NCBI RefSeq assembly: GCF_902497625.1
Contig: NZ_CABVGX010000053.1
Location: 1-39,966, forward strand
Source of the DNA: Pseudomonas fluorescens
GTDB lineage: Bacteria; Pseudomonadota; Gammaproteobacteria; Pseudomonadales; Pseudomonadaceae
Length of the DNA stretch: 39,966 nt
Direction: 5' to 3'
A program made the position numbers and the translations under genes. The stretch's first letter is position 1; each line of letters starts with the position of its first letter. Positions 1 through 8,304 of the stretch are shown here, one piece after another. The notes beneath the pieces are model-generated. The model did not search any database and was not told the DNA's origin. It saw only the letters and a program-made list of their open reading frames with translations.

Positions 1-290
1 TGTCTGTGGTGAGGGGGGGGCCTGTGATAAGGGGCTTGTCTGTGGTGAGGGGGGGTGCCTGTGATAAGGGGCTTGTCTGTGGTGAGGGGGCTTGCCCCCG
101 TTGGGTCGCGAAGCGATCCTGAAACCTGCAGACTCAACGTGCCAGGCTTACCGCGTGCAAGGTTCTTACGACGGCTGCGCCGCCGAACGGGGGCAAGCCC
201 CCTCGCCACAGGCAAGCCCGCCTCACCACAGGCAAGCCCCCTCGCCACAGGCAAGCCCGCCTCACCACAGGCAAGCCCCTCGCCACAGAA
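1..290. repeat. REPIN flanked by decayed tandem repeat units
   Basis: Two inverted REP cores built on GAGGGGGCTTGCCCCCG lie at about 77-104 and 187-211 and form a REPIN of about 135 bp. To the left, a unit of about 45 bp (GGGGCTTGTCTGTGGTGAGG followed by a G run and GCCTGTGATAA) occurs about two and a half times. To the right, the REP edge is repeated as 18-20 bp units starting at 211, 231, 250 and 270, alternating between a CCCGCCTCACC form and a CCCCTCGCC form. No credible gene lies here. The block stops about 10 bp short of the stop codon of the neighbouring minus-strand gene. Confidence 0.8.
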
Positions 291-298
291 ACAAGTGA

Positions 299-1396
299 TT
301 AGATCAGATGAAGATGGTTGTCCCAGAGGCCTGCGGGCAGGTCCAGCGGTTTTGCGACGAGATCTTTCTGCCGGCAATCGTAATACCGGCAGCGTCCCTG
401 ACCGGAGGTCACGACGAAGCCATCCGCCACTGCACCGACGCCAGCGCAATCGGCAAGCGGCGCATCCAGGCGCACTTCGCCGCTGTCCAGGTCCCAGATG
501 AAAAAGCGGTTGCCCCGCGGCGCCGTCAACGCCACAAGGCGTAAATCGCTGTGCACCGCGACGCTGGCGGTGTAATGCCCCATGGCTTGCAATTGATGTT
601 CCGCCACCGGAAAGGCCATAAAGGGTTGGCCCGGTCGCTTGATCGCCAAAAGCTCAGACGGTTCGTGAGACGGGCCCATGAACTGCTGACCGGCGACAAT
701 CGTGCCGTCGCCTGCGATGCCCAGGTGACGCACGCTGTTCATCTGCTGTGAAAGGGTTTCCTTGCTCAGCAGCGTACCGTCGCGATGCATCAGTACCAGA
801 CTCGGCTCCATCGCATTCAGGTTCATCTCGACCCGGCTTTCCGCCTCGGTGCGAATGCCGCCGTTGGCGACCACCAGGGTTTCGCCATCCGGCATCCAGG
901 ACACTTGATGCGGGCCGATGCCGTGAGTGGAAATCTCGCCGCTGTGCACCAGTCGTTCACCTTCGAACTTGTATACCCCGAGCAGGCCGCGGCCTGGATC
1001 GGAGGTGTCGTTCTCGGTCGCATACAACCAGTCGCCGCTCTTGTGGATCACGGCGTGACCGTAAAAATGCCGGTGTGGCAGCGATGTCACGGTTTGCAAC
1101 AATGTGCCGTCGCGCAGATCGATCAGGTAGCTCTCGGTGCCTGGCCTGCGGGCGACGAACAGCGCGATTGGCAGCTCAGGGTGATTGATGATGTCGTGGC
1201 AACGCTGGCCGACTTGCGTGGCGAACGCTCGCGTGCCGTCCAGCCGGTAACCGACGGCGTAATGCTTGCCGTCACCATCATCCCGCGCTGACAGCAGCAG
1301 CGGGCTTTTATCCTTTTGCTTGAACAGCGTCCAGCCGCCCAGTGTCACTGCTCCCAGCAGCAAACTACCTAAAGTCAGAGCCTGACGTCGCAGCAT
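299..1396 (-). CDS. DUF1513 family protein, last gene of the imelysin/di-haem operon
   Basis: This 365-aa protein belongs by recognition to the DUF1513 family, a predicted beta-propeller-like periplasmic protein usually found beside imelysin genes; it corresponds in my recollection to PA4373. The N-terminus (MLRRQALTLGSLLLGAVTLG) has a twin arginine followed by a hydrophobic stretch, which suggests Tat or Sec export with retention in the envelope. I chose the ATG at 1396 because AGGA lies 8-9 bases upstream. An ATG at 1411, which would overlap the previous stop as TGATG, has a weaker ribosome site and adds only five residues. The gene follows the second imelysin gene directly, so the two are probably translationally linked. 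Its biochemical function is unknown; the context suggests a part in envelope iron handling. Confidence 0.85.
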   Translation of the reverse strand: MLRRQALTLGSLLLGAVTLGGWTLFKQKDKSPLLLSARDDGDGKHYAVGYRLDGTRAFATQVGQRCHDIINHPELPIALFVARRPGTESYLIDLRDGTLLQTVTSLPHRHFYGHAVIHKSGDWLYATENDTSDPGRGLLGVYKFEGERLVHSGEISTHGIGPHQVSWMPDGETLVVANGGIRTEAESRVEMNLNAMEPSLVLMHRDGTLLSKETLSQQMNSVRHLGIAGDGTIVAGQQFMGPSHEPSELLAIKRPGQPFMAFPVAEHQLQAMGHYTASVAVHSDLRLVALTAPRGNRFFIWDLDSGEVRLDAPLADCAGVGAVADGFVVTSGQGRCRYYDCRQKDLVAKPLDLPAGLWDNHLHLI

Positions 1397-1410
1397 GGCA
1401 CTTGTCCTCA

Positions 1411-2475
1411 TCAGTCACCGTCGTTGGCGTTAAAGCCCAGTTGGATGCCCAGCGCCTTGGCCAGTTCGCCTTCGTGCAGGCGATGGACGACATTGAGGCT
1501 GTCATAGATGTCGTTGAGTTGCTGGCGACCGGCATCGTCGTTGAGCATCTCGGTCAGTGAACGCTGGTTGCTGGCAAACAGTTTCAGGGAGGCAGCGTAA
1601 GCGGCGTCTATTTTGTCAGCGAGCGGTTTCTGCTCGCTCGGCAACAGGCCGCGCAAGCCTTTGTTGTCGACGCCTTCCCAAACCGTTTTGGCGGCGGCGA
1701 GACTGGTTTCCAGACCGCTTAGCGAAGAATGGCTGCGCCATGCATCGGCCTGGAACGGCTGCGGTACGCCTTTGCTCTGGCGGCCCATCGGTGTGCCGAG
1801 TTTCTTTTTCAGGCTGTCGAGGGCCGTGACCTGCACGCGCAGCAGGTCGGCAATCGCCTCGTGGGAGTCGGCGTAGCGCTGGTTGGGAAATTTGCTCATC
1901 TGCGCGAGCATGCCGTCGGTGTTGTTCCAGCCTTTGAGGATCTCTTCGGCCAGTTGTTTCTGGTGTTCGCCAATCGCGATCAGCAGCGGGCAGTATTTGT
2001 TTTTTTGTGCATCATTGGCGACGTCGGGCTTGCTGTCGAACAGGATATATTCGTAGGCGGACAGGCCTTGTACAACGACGCTGGATTTGGCCAGTGCGGC
2101 CGCATCGATCTGCGGCTGCGCAGTCACCAGTTGCTCGACCTGACGGCCCACGAGGTTTTTCTTGTCCGGCCAGAACTGCACCGACCAGGCGCGATTGCCT
2201 TCGGCCAGTGGCCCTATCAGCAGCGGTTGCAACTCGGCCCAGGCTTTCTGCGCATGGAGGAAATCGGCGCGAGCGGTTTCGAGGTCCGATTTACCCTCGC
2301 AGTAGGCCAGAGCGCTGACGGCGAGCTGGCGGTCGGCCTCAACCCAGCGTGTGTAAGTCGGCAGGATCACCGATTTGGCGATGGCTGCCGAAGTAACCGC
2401 CTGCGGATCTTGCGGAGCGCAGGCTCCGAGAGCGAGTGCAGCAAGGCTGGTGAACAACAATTTGGGACGGAACAT
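1411..2475 (-). CDS. Imelysin family lipoprotein (second copy, divergent motif)
   Basis: This 354-aa protein has a lipoprotein signal with lipobox LGAC (Cys19), so it is likely anchored in the outer membrane facing the periplasm. The fold is imelysin-type, recognised from the helical pattern and the segment GLSAYEYILF, which matches the family GxHxxE motif but has Ser in place of His. Imelysin and EfeO-M75 proteins are linked to iron uptake in bacteria; the original protease label is doubtful for most members. The start at 2475 has GGGAG 8 bases upstream. It lies 27 bp after the di-haem oxidoreductase gene and is followed at once by the DUF1513 gene, forming a three-gene operon. The lost histidine suggests it does not bind metal as IcmP would and may be a structural partner. 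Confidence 0.88.
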   Translation of the reverse strand: MFRPKLLFTSLAALALGACAPQDPQAVTSAAIAKSVILPTYTRWVEADRQLAVSALAYCEGKSDLETARADFLHAQKAWAELQPLLIGPLAEGNRAWSVQFWPDKKNLVGRQVEQLVTAQPQIDAAALAKSSVVVQGLSAYEYILFDSKPDVANDAQKNKYCPLLIAIGEHQKQLAEEILKGWNNTDGMLAQMSKFPNQRYADSHEAIADLLRVQVTALDSLKKKLGTPMGRQSKGVPQPFQADAWRSHSSLSGLETSLAAAKTVWEGVDNKGLRGLLPSEQKPLADKIDAAYAASLKLFASNQRSLTEMLNDDAGRQQLNDIYDSLNVVHRLHEGELAKALGIQLGFNANDGD

Positions 2476-2502
2476 GTCGGGCTCCCGCTTATGGAATGGG
2501 TA

Positions 2503-3930
2503 TTAAAGGGAATTCAAAAACGCCAGCAGCGCAGCGCGCTGGCCGGCATCGAAAGACAAAACCTTTTGCTGTGCCGCGCTCGCTTCGCCGCCATGCCAGA
2601 GCACAGCTTCGAGCAGATTGCGGGCACGGCCATCGTGTAAAAACCGGGTGTGGCCGCTGACCGCTTGCGTGAGGCCGATGCCCCACAGAGGTGGGGTGCG
2701 CCAGTCGCGTCCACCGGCCTTGAATTCAGTACGGTTGTCGGCCAGGCCATCGCCCATGTCATGCAACAGCAGATCGCTGTAGGGACGAATCACCTGATTG
2801 GCCAGTTCGGGTTCGCTGGCATTGGCGGCGGTGGTGTATTTCGGTGTGTGACAAGACTGGCAGCCGGCCTGGAAAAACAGGGTTTTGCCCGCCAGCACCT
2901 CAGGGGAGCTGACATCGCGGCGGGCCGGTACGGCGAGATTACGGCTGTAGAACAGCACCAGGCGCAGGATGTTATCGCTGACTTCAGGTTCGCCATCCGG
3001 ACCATTCCCGTTGGGAGCCTGCTTGCACGCGATCTGTGCGTCGGTGCAATCATCAAACGGGCGCAGGCTGGTGGTGAGGCCCATGTCACCGGAAAACGCG
3101 TGAACATTCTGCTGGTTGAGGTTCGGTTGACCGGCCTTCCAGCCAAATCGGCCGAGAACGGTTTTCTGCTGAACGTCATCCCAGACCCTATTCGGCCGGC
3201 CGGCAATGCCTTTGTTGTCCCTGGCCTGAGCCGCGGCGTTGGCCAGAATCGCCTCCTCGGGAATAGCTTCGAGCAAGCCCAGGCCGATCATCGGTGGCGC
3301 AACCCGGGCCGAGAAACGTGTGTCGGGATGCATCGGGCCGTAGCCGAGCTGGGTGATCTGCAGCTTCGGTTTTTGCAATTCCACTTCACTACCGTCCTTG
3401 AAGCGGACCGGCACGGGCGTGTAATCAACGCGGACCTTACCCTCGGGTATGACGCCGGGCACTGACATGTCCTGAAACTGCCCGCCATACACCGGCTCGG
3501 GGACGACACCCAGCTGCTCGATGACCTTGGCGTACGCCGGCGAATCGGGAATTGACAGGCGCACCAGCATCGAAACCGCATTTAGTGCCCCAGGCGCCGG
3601 CGGATGGCCGCGGCCATCCTTTATGTGGCAGTTCTGGCAAGCGTTGGTGTTGAACAATGGGCCGAGACCGTCCCGCGCTGTAGTGGTCGCCGGAGCGATG
3701 ACCCAGGGGTTGCGAAAAAAGCTGTTGCCGACGCTGAAATCCACGCGCCGCGACGGCGGGAGATTGGCGGATGGCAGGGAAAACGAATTTTGATCAGTCT
3801 TGCGCACCGTCGCGCTGCCACCGGAGCGGGCTTCACCGGGTTCGGCTTTAGTGAAAAGCGGGCCGTCATCGCAGGCACTCAGGCCCAAGGCCAGAAACAG
3901 TGCGAGCAAACGAGGAGGCAGCGAGGGCAT
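2503..3930 (-). CDS. Di-haem c-type oxidoreductase (DHOR / thiol oxidoreductase family) lipoprotein
   Basis: This 475-aa protein carries a lipoprotein signal (lipobox LSAC) and two CxxCH haem c sites: CQNCH at about residue 98 and CQSCH at about residue 357. This matches the di-haem oxidoreductase family, related to cytochrome c peroxidase, which is found next to imelysin genes (PA4371 in my recollection). It should be periplasmic and redox-active; its substrate is unknown, and iron reduction or oxidation coupled to the imelysins is an inference. I chose the ATG at 3930 because AGGA lies 8 bases upstream; a TTG at 3954 would bury the signal peptide. It is the first gene of the operon with the second imelysin and DUF1513, and a Fur-box-like site lies about 60-77 bp upstream. 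Confidence 0.9.
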   Translation of the reverse strand: MPSLPPRLLALFLALGLSACDDGPLFTKAEPGEARSGGSATVRKTDQNSFSLPSANLPPSRRVDFSVGNSFFRNPWVIAPATTTARDGLGPLFNTNACQNCHIKDGRGHPPAPGALNAVSMLVRLSIPDSPAYAKVIEQLGVVPEPVYGGQFQDMSVPGVIPEGKVRVDYTPVPVRFKDGSEVELQKPKLQITQLGYGPMHPDTRFSARVAPPMIGLGLLEAIPEEAILANAAAQARDNKGIAGRPNRVWDDVQQKTVLGRFGWKAGQPNLNQQNVHAFSGDMGLTTSLRPFDDCTDAQIACKQAPNGNGPDGEPEVSDNILRLVLFYSRNLAVPARRDVSSPEVLAGKTLFFQAGCQSCHTPKYTTAANASEPELANQVIRPYSDLLLHDMGDGLADNRTEFKAGGRDWRTPPLWGIGLTQAVSGHTRFLHDGRARNLLEAVLWHGGEASAAQQKVLSFDAGQRAALLAFLNSL

Positions 3931-3988
3931 CAAGACATCCTGCGAGACGAGCAAAACAAAGGCGCAAAGTCTAACAGGGCAGGGGAGA

Positions 3989-4007
3989 TTGAATAAGAGG
4001 AATTATC
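3989..4007 (-). promoter_or_regulatory. Candidate Fur box upstream of the di-haem/imelysin operon
   Basis: Read on the plus strand, TTGAATAAGAGGAATTATC matches the 19-bp Fur consensus GATAATGATAATCATTATC at 11 positions. It lies 59-77 bp upstream of the chosen start at 3930, in a usual place for a Fur operator. A similar site, sharing TGAATAAGA, lies upstream of icmP. This is inferred from sequence only. Confidence 0.45.
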
Positions 4008-4046
4008 GTTTGCTAGGTGTTCAACACATTTCACTGAAGGTCGCGA

Positions 4047-4139
4047 CTCCTGTGGGAGCGAGCCTGCTCGCGATGGTGTGTCAGGCGACACTTGTGCAAC
4101 TGATACACCATCGCGAGCAGGCTCGCTCCCACAAGGGAG
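4047..4139. repeat. REPIN (GTGGGAGCGAGCCTGCTCGCGA family)
   Basis: Two inverted arms, CTGTGGGAGCGAGCCTGCTC at about 4050 and its mirror GAGCAGGCTCGCTCCCACA at about 4116-4134, enclose about 30 bp. The arms extend through GATGGTGT/ACACCATC. It sits between the icmP terminator and the promoter region of the di-haem operon, so any read-through RNA would fold here. Confidence 0.88.
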
Positions 4140-4158
4140 GCGGTGTTTGGCAGACATG

Positions 4159-4187
4159 AAAAAGGCGACCCTCACAAGTCGCCTTTT
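4159..4187 (-). terminator. Rho-independent terminator of icmP
   Basis: On the minus strand the stem AAAGGCGAC / GTCGCCTTT with an 8-nt loop is followed by further T residues, 18 bp after the icmP stop codon. It shows that icmP is transcribed separately from the downstream di-haem operon. Confidence 0.85.
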
Positions 4188-4204
4188 CATTCAGCCAGCG
4201 TTGA

Positions 4205-5554
4205 TCAGAATTCGTGATCGGCGTTGTCCGGGTTCAGGTCGGTGATGCCCAGTTTACCGGCAGCCGATTCGATCGAACCGGTCTGCTTGACCAGCGAGGC
4301 GATGGCGTCGCGGACGATCTGGTTGCCAGCAGTGTTGCCGGCGGCGATCAACTGGTCGTAGTGCTCACCCTTGTTGGCGTGATCGACGATGACCTGCATC
4401 TTCGCTTCGGTCGCAGCCAGGTCGGCTTTCAGCGCGGTGTCGGCAACCGGGTCGGCCTTCGCTACCAGCGAGGACAGGCTCGCGCCGGTCATCTTGGTGC
4501 CGTCAGCGCGGGTGTATTCGCCCAGGTAAACGTTACGAATGCCTTTGGCATCGTAAAACTGCGAGTTATGGGTGTTGTCGCTGAAGCAATCGTGTTCATC
4601 TTCCGGGGAGTTGGCTTCCAGGGAAACCTTCATGCGCTCGCCCGCCAATTCGCCCAAGGACAAGCTGCCCATGCCGAAGAGCATTTTGCGCAGGCCGGTC
4701 TCGCCCGGTTCAGCTTCCAGGGTGGCGCGATAGTTGTCGGTCACGTTCGGCTTCCAGTTGCCGACCATTTCCTCCAGATCGCTGACCAGCAGCTGGGTGG
4801 CGGCTTTCAGATAAGCACGACGACGCTCGTTGTGACCGCCGGTAGCGCCAGCGCCTTCCAGGTAGTCGGAGGCCGGACGGTTGCCAGCGCCCGGGCCGGT
4901 ACCGTTCAGGTCCTGGCCCCACAGCAGGAATTCGATCGCGTGGTAACCGGTGGCAACGTTGGCCTCGGCACCGCCCAGCTCATTCAGGCTGGCGAGTTTT
5001 TCCGGGGTGATGTCTTTGACATCGACCTTGTCTTCGCCGACCTGAACTTCGCTGTTGGCGATGATGTTGGCGGTAGCGCCCGGGTTACCCAATGCGTGTT
5101 CGTAGGATTTGTCGGTGTAGTCAATCAGGCCTTCGTCCAGTGGCCAGGCGTTCACCTGACCTTCCCAGTCGTCAATGATGGTGTTGCCGAAGCGGAACAC
5201 TTCACTCTGCAGGTAAGGTACGCGAGCAGCGACCCAGGCAGCCTTGGCGGCGTCGAGGGTCTCGGCATTCGGCTTGGCGAGGAACGCGTCGACGGCCGTT
5301 TGCAGGGTTTTCGCGGTCGATTCGGCATCGCTGTAAACGGCGAAAACGATGTCGGCGTAATGCGCAACGACGGCTTTGGCCGCAGCTTCATCGACTTTAC
5401 CGGCGGCCGCTGGCGCAGTGGCCGGAGTCGGGGCCGGGGCCGTGGCAGCTGGAGTCGGCGCTGGCGCAGCAGCTTTGTCTTTGCCTTCGCCACAACCGGC
5501 GAGGGAAATAGCGATGGCCAACAGACTGGCGGTAGCCAGAGGCATACGAATCAT
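4205..5554 (-). CDS. icmP: Imelysin family lipoprotein IcmP
   Basis: This 449-aa imelysin-family protein corresponds by context to P. aeruginosa PA4370, described there as an insulin-cleaving metalloproteinase of the outer membrane. The N-terminus has a lipoprotein signal ending LAGC (Cys21), then an Ala/Pro/Thr-rich linker to about residue 52, then the imelysin domain. The family motif GxHxxE is intact as GYHAIE at about residues 203-208. The start at 5554 has AGGA 8 bases upstream; an ATG at 5563 is possible but has the AGG directly against it. The gene is monocistronic, ending in a strong terminator. Upstream lie a perfect 9-bp-arm palindrome and a Fur-like site. The metal-binding motif supports an iron or other metal role; proteolysis is reported for the homologue but cannot be judged from sequence. 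Confidence 0.88.
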   Translation of the reverse strand: MIRMPLATASLLAIAISLAGCGEGKDKAAAPAPTPAATAPAPTPATAPAAAGKVDEAAAKAVVAHYADIVFAVYSDAESTAKTLQTAVDAFLAKPNAETLDAAKAAWVAARVPYLQSEVFRFGNTIIDDWEGQVNAWPLDEGLIDYTDKSYEHALGNPGATANIIANSEVQVGEDKVDVKDITPEKLASLNELGGAEANVATGYHAIEFLLWGQDLNGTGPGAGNRPASDYLEGAGATGGHNERRRAYLKAATQLLVSDLEEMVGNWKPNVTDNYRATLEAEPGETGLRKMLFGMGSLSLGELAGERMKVSLEANSPEDEHDCFSDNTHNSQFYDAKGIRNVYLGEYTRADGTKMTGASLSSLVAKADPVADTALKADLAATEAKMQVIVDHANKGEHYDQLIAAGNTAGNQIVRDAIASLVKQTGSIESAAGKLGITDLNPDNADHEF

Positions 5555-5611
5555 GGCGAACATCCTGCTTCGAGAGAGGGTGGAATGGCGCAGCTAGCGC
5601 GCAAAGCTGCG

Positions 5612-5638
5612 ACATAATGCAAATCTTTCGCATTATGT
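5612..5638. promoter_or_regulatory. Perfect palindrome in the icmP promoter region
   Basis: ACATAATGC at 5612-5620 and GCATTATGT at 5630-5638 are exact inverted copies separated by 9 bp. The outer hexamers CATAAT and ATTATG fit the NATAAT/ATTATN unit used by Fur, spaced as the ends of a 6-6-1-6-6 site, while the inner hexamers fit poorly. It lies 58-84 bp upstream of the icmP start. It may be a Fur-type operator or a site for another dimeric regulator. Confidence 0.5.
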
Positions 5639-5654
5639 GTAAAGAGTTGTGGTT

Positions 5655-5673
5655 GTAAATATTTCTTATTCAC
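5655..5673 (-). promoter_or_regulatory. Candidate Fur box upstream of icmP
   Basis: On the minus strand GTGAATAAGAAATATTTAC matches the 19-bp Fur consensus at 11 positions and shares TGAATAAGA with the site upstream of the di-haem operon. It lies about 100-120 bp upstream of the start, beyond the palindrome. It could instead be part of an AT-rich promoter element. Confidence 0.38.
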
Positions 5674-5676
5674 ATG

Positions 5677-5819
5677 AAAGATCGCAGCCTCGTTTCACTC
5701 GACAGCTGCTACGGATGCTCCCGATCACCGTAGCAGCTGTCGAGTGAAACGAGGCTGCGATTACGAAATGCCCCCGATTCACCGTAGCAGCTGTCGAGTG
5801 AAACGAGGCTGCGATCTTT
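5677..5819. repeat. REP triplet (GTAGCAGCTGTCGAGTGAAAC family)
   Basis: Three copies of a REP of about 35 bp are present: one inverted at about 5677-5714 and two direct at about 5728-5762 and 5782-5819. All run from CCGTAGCAGCTGTCGAG to GAGGCTGCGAT. The third ends 7 bp before the bifA stop codon, so the block fills the space between the 3' end of bifA and the icmP promoter. Confidence 0.88.
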
Positions 5820-5825
5820 GGGTCT

Positions 5826-7907
5826 TCACAAGATGGCTGCATTGCTGCGCTGCGCCTGTTTCAGATACGCGCCCAATTCCCGTGCCGGCAGAGGCTTGCT
5901 GTAGAAGTAGCCCTGACCTTCATGGCAGCCTTCGGAAATGATGTAGGCCTCTTGTTCGGCGGTCTCAACACCCTCGGCTATGACCTGCATGCCCAGACTT
6001 TTGCCCAGCTGGATGATGGCCCGGACGATGGTCGCATCGTCGTCGTCATCGAGCAGGTCCTGAACGAAGCTCTTGTCGATCTTGATCTTGTCCAGCGGCA
6101 GGCTTTTCAGATAACTCAACGATGAGTAGCCGGTGCCGAAGTCGTCGATCGCGATCAATGCGCCGGAACGACGCAAACTCAGCAAGTGCTGAGCGGCGGT
6201 GCTGATATCTTCCATCAGGCCGGTTTCAGTCACTTCCAGTTCCAGGCTGCGCGGCGGCAGGCGATACATCTGCAGCAGATTGTTGACCACGCGGGGCAAT
6301 TCGGCGTGGTGCAACTGAACGGTGGACAGGTTGACAGCCATACGCAGGTCGGTGAAGCCTTGGTCATGCCAGTCGCGCAGCTGTTTGCACGCTTGATCGA
6401 GCACCCATTCGCCGATGGCAATGATGGTACCGTTCTGCTCTGCCAACGGAATGAACAGGTCAGGCGGAACCAGCCCGTGCTCGGGATGCTGCCAGCGAAT
6501 CAAAGCCTCGACGCCCACCACGCGGTTGTCGCGATAGCTTATTTGCGGTTGGTAAACCAGGTAGAACTGATTGCGGACAAGGGCGTCACGCAGGTCTTTT
6601 TCCAGTTCGCGACGGCGGCGCATCTCTGTATCGACACTGGCGATATAGAACTGGTAACGGTTGCGCGAGCGCGTCTTGGCCAGAGTCATGGTCTGCTCGG
6701 CTTTCTGCAACAGCTTCTCGGTGCTGTCGCCGTCTTCCGGGAACAAGGTGATGCCGATAGTCGCGCGCAGGCGAATCTCTTGATGATCGAGGGCAAACGC
6801 CGCTTCCAGATCATCGAGAATGCTTTGCGCCAGCTCGGCCGCTTCGTAGGGTTGTTCGATATCCGCCTGAACCAGCGCGAACTGATCGCCGCCAAGTCTC
6901 GCCAGCGCGCCCAGCCGGCCGCTGTGGGCGCGCAGGCGGTCCGCCAGAGCGAGCAGTAATTGATCGCCGGTCTGATAGCTGAACTGTTCATTGATGCCTT
7001 TGAAATCATCGAGACCCACGCACAACACCGCTACCCGGCGTTGCAATTTGCCTGCGTCGACGAGGATCTTGTCCAGCTGTTGCTGCAGTTTTTGGCGGTT
7101 GGGCAGGCCGGTCAGGAAATCGTATTGAGCCATGCGCAGCAAGCTGTTTTCCGCTTCGTGGCGCAGGTGGGTGTTGCGTTCGATGGATTCGAGTAACTGG
7201 TTGGCGGTGTTGATCCAGATCCCCAGTTCATTTTTTTCATGGCCCTTGAGTTGCGGAATCTTGTGTTCGCTTGGGCGATCGGGGTTGATTTCCGTCAGGT
7301 GCTCGATGATTCGCGACAACGGCTTGGTCAGCAGCCAGTGATAAACCAGATACAGCACAAGGCCCATGGCCAAAGCGCGCAGCACTCCGGAAATGAAGAT
7401 GATCACGGAGCTGACGATGAAGCCCTGGCCGTAGGTGGCGGTGTCGAGAGTGATGCTCAGGTCACCGTAATATTCGCTGTAGGGGCCGCGTCCCACCAAT
7501 TGGGTGGTGAAGGTGCTTTCCTGGCCGAGGATCAGGTCGGTGAGCCAGCGGCTGTTGGATTGCTGCAGGTCTCGGGTCTTTTGCGCGAGCATGGCTTCGT
7601 TGGGGTGGCCGATGGAGGCCTGGCGTACCGCAGCATCCTGAAACAGGCCTTCGATGACTTGCATGCCCATTTCCCTGTCCAGGCTGTAGACGGCCTGTGT
7701 CGAGGGGTCGCGGAACATGTCGAGGATGCGCTCGGCATCGCTGGCCACGGCCTGGCGTGTCTTATAGGCATCAAAAACAATCTGCGCGCAGCTCAATACC
7801 ACGCCGACGATCAATGCCGACAACAGCACGACCCGGAGCAGCTTCACCGACAAGCTGTTCTTGAGTTCCAGCTTCAAAGAGTCATTCCTTGTTCCGTGCG
7901 GTAGCAT
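5826..7907 (-). CDS. bifA: c-di-GMP phosphodiesterase BifA
   Basis: This 693-aa inner-membrane protein has TM1 at about residues 21-44, a periplasmic sensor loop, TM2 at about 165-190, a HAMP-like linker, a GGDEF domain and an EAL domain. The GGDEF site is degenerate, reading GGDQF at about 339-343. The EAL site is intact (EAL at about 467-469, later DDFGTGYSSL), so it should hydrolyse c-di-GMP. GGDQF plus EAL and the position next to sodB match BifA, which in P. aeruginosa and P. putida lowers c-di-GMP and favours swarming and biofilm dispersal. The start is uncertain: I took the ATG at 7907, although no clear ribosome site is visible; a GTG at 7964 is open in frame but has none either. A REP triplet lies directly after the stop. 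Confidence 0.93.
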   Translation of the reverse strand: MLPHGTRNDSLKLELKNSLSVKLLRVVLLSALIVGVVLSCAQIVFDAYKTRQAVASDAERILDMFRDPSTQAVYSLDREMGMQVIEGLFQDAAVRQASIGHPNEAMLAQKTRDLQQSNSRWLTDLILGQESTFTTQLVGRGPYSEYYGDLSITLDTATYGQGFIVSSVIIFISGVLRALAMGLVLYLVYHWLLTKPLSRIIEHLTEINPDRPSEHKIPQLKGHEKNELGIWINTANQLLESIERNTHLRHEAENSLLRMAQYDFLTGLPNRQKLQQQLDKILVDAGKLQRRVAVLCVGLDDFKGINEQFSYQTGDQLLLALADRLRAHSGRLGALARLGGDQFALVQADIEQPYEAAELAQSILDDLEAAFALDHQEIRLRATIGITLFPEDGDSTEKLLQKAEQTMTLAKTRSRNRYQFYIASVDTEMRRRRELEKDLRDALVRNQFYLVYQPQISYRDNRVVGVEALIRWQHPEHGLVPPDLFIPLAEQNGTIIAIGEWVLDQACKQLRDWHDQGFTDLRMAVNLSTVQLHHAELPRVVNNLLQMYRLPPRSLELEVTETGLMEDISTAAQHLLSLRRSGALIAIDDFGTGYSSLSYLKSLPLDKIKIDKSFVQDLLDDDDDATIVRAIIQLGKSLGMQVIAEGVETAEQEAYIISEGCHEGQGYFYSKPLPARELGAYLKQAQRSNAAIL

Positions 7908-8304
7908 CAAGTTGCCATGAGTATTGGCAATCCGGTGATGGCAGTCAAAGGGACAATCAAACACAGGGGGATTTGCCTGTGGGTTGGCCGTAGTGCTGGC
8001 GTCTGGATGAATACTGTGTCGGTTACTGGGTCCTTCAACTTTAGGCGCAATTCGGACTAATTTTCCGTTGGGTTGATGTTAGACGGCTGTGGCGTTGGGG
8101 CAAGGGCTTGGGGGCTGGTTTGATTGTGGGAAATTGGCCTGTTTTCTGTAGGGGTGTAGTTTGGCGACGCCGGGTTCGATGGGATCTTGGCCGATGTGGT
8201 TTTTTTGAGTGGGGCATAGCCGTTTCATCGGTGATGGCGGATGTTGGTTTCGCCCTTAACGCGTTCGCATTGGGGTGCGCGGTCCCCACACTTTTCACCA
8301 CACC
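7908..8304. other. Intergenic region between sodB and bifA
   Basis: About 400 bp with no convincing gene. It should contain the bifA promoter, but I cannot point to clear -35/-10 boxes. An 86-codon minus-strand frame (8041-8301) starts with GTG next to the sodB terminator, has no ribosome site, and is rich in Pro, Lys, Arg and Thr. I do not call it a gene. Confidence 0.5.

Noticed and set aside
55..501. Plus-strand frame through the REP block at the left end
   Set aside because: Most of it reads through repeat units; the rest is antisense to the DUF1513 gene.
4214..5617. Long plus-strand frame opposite icmP
   Set aside because: It is a mirror of the imelysin gene, Gly/Val/Arg-rich, without motifs or ribosome site.
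8041..8301. 86-codon minus-strand frame between sodB and bifA
   Set aside because: It starts with GTG next to a terminator, has no ribosome site, and its composition (Pro, Lys, Arg, Thr) is low-complexity. A dispersed repeat is possible but cannot be judged from one copy.
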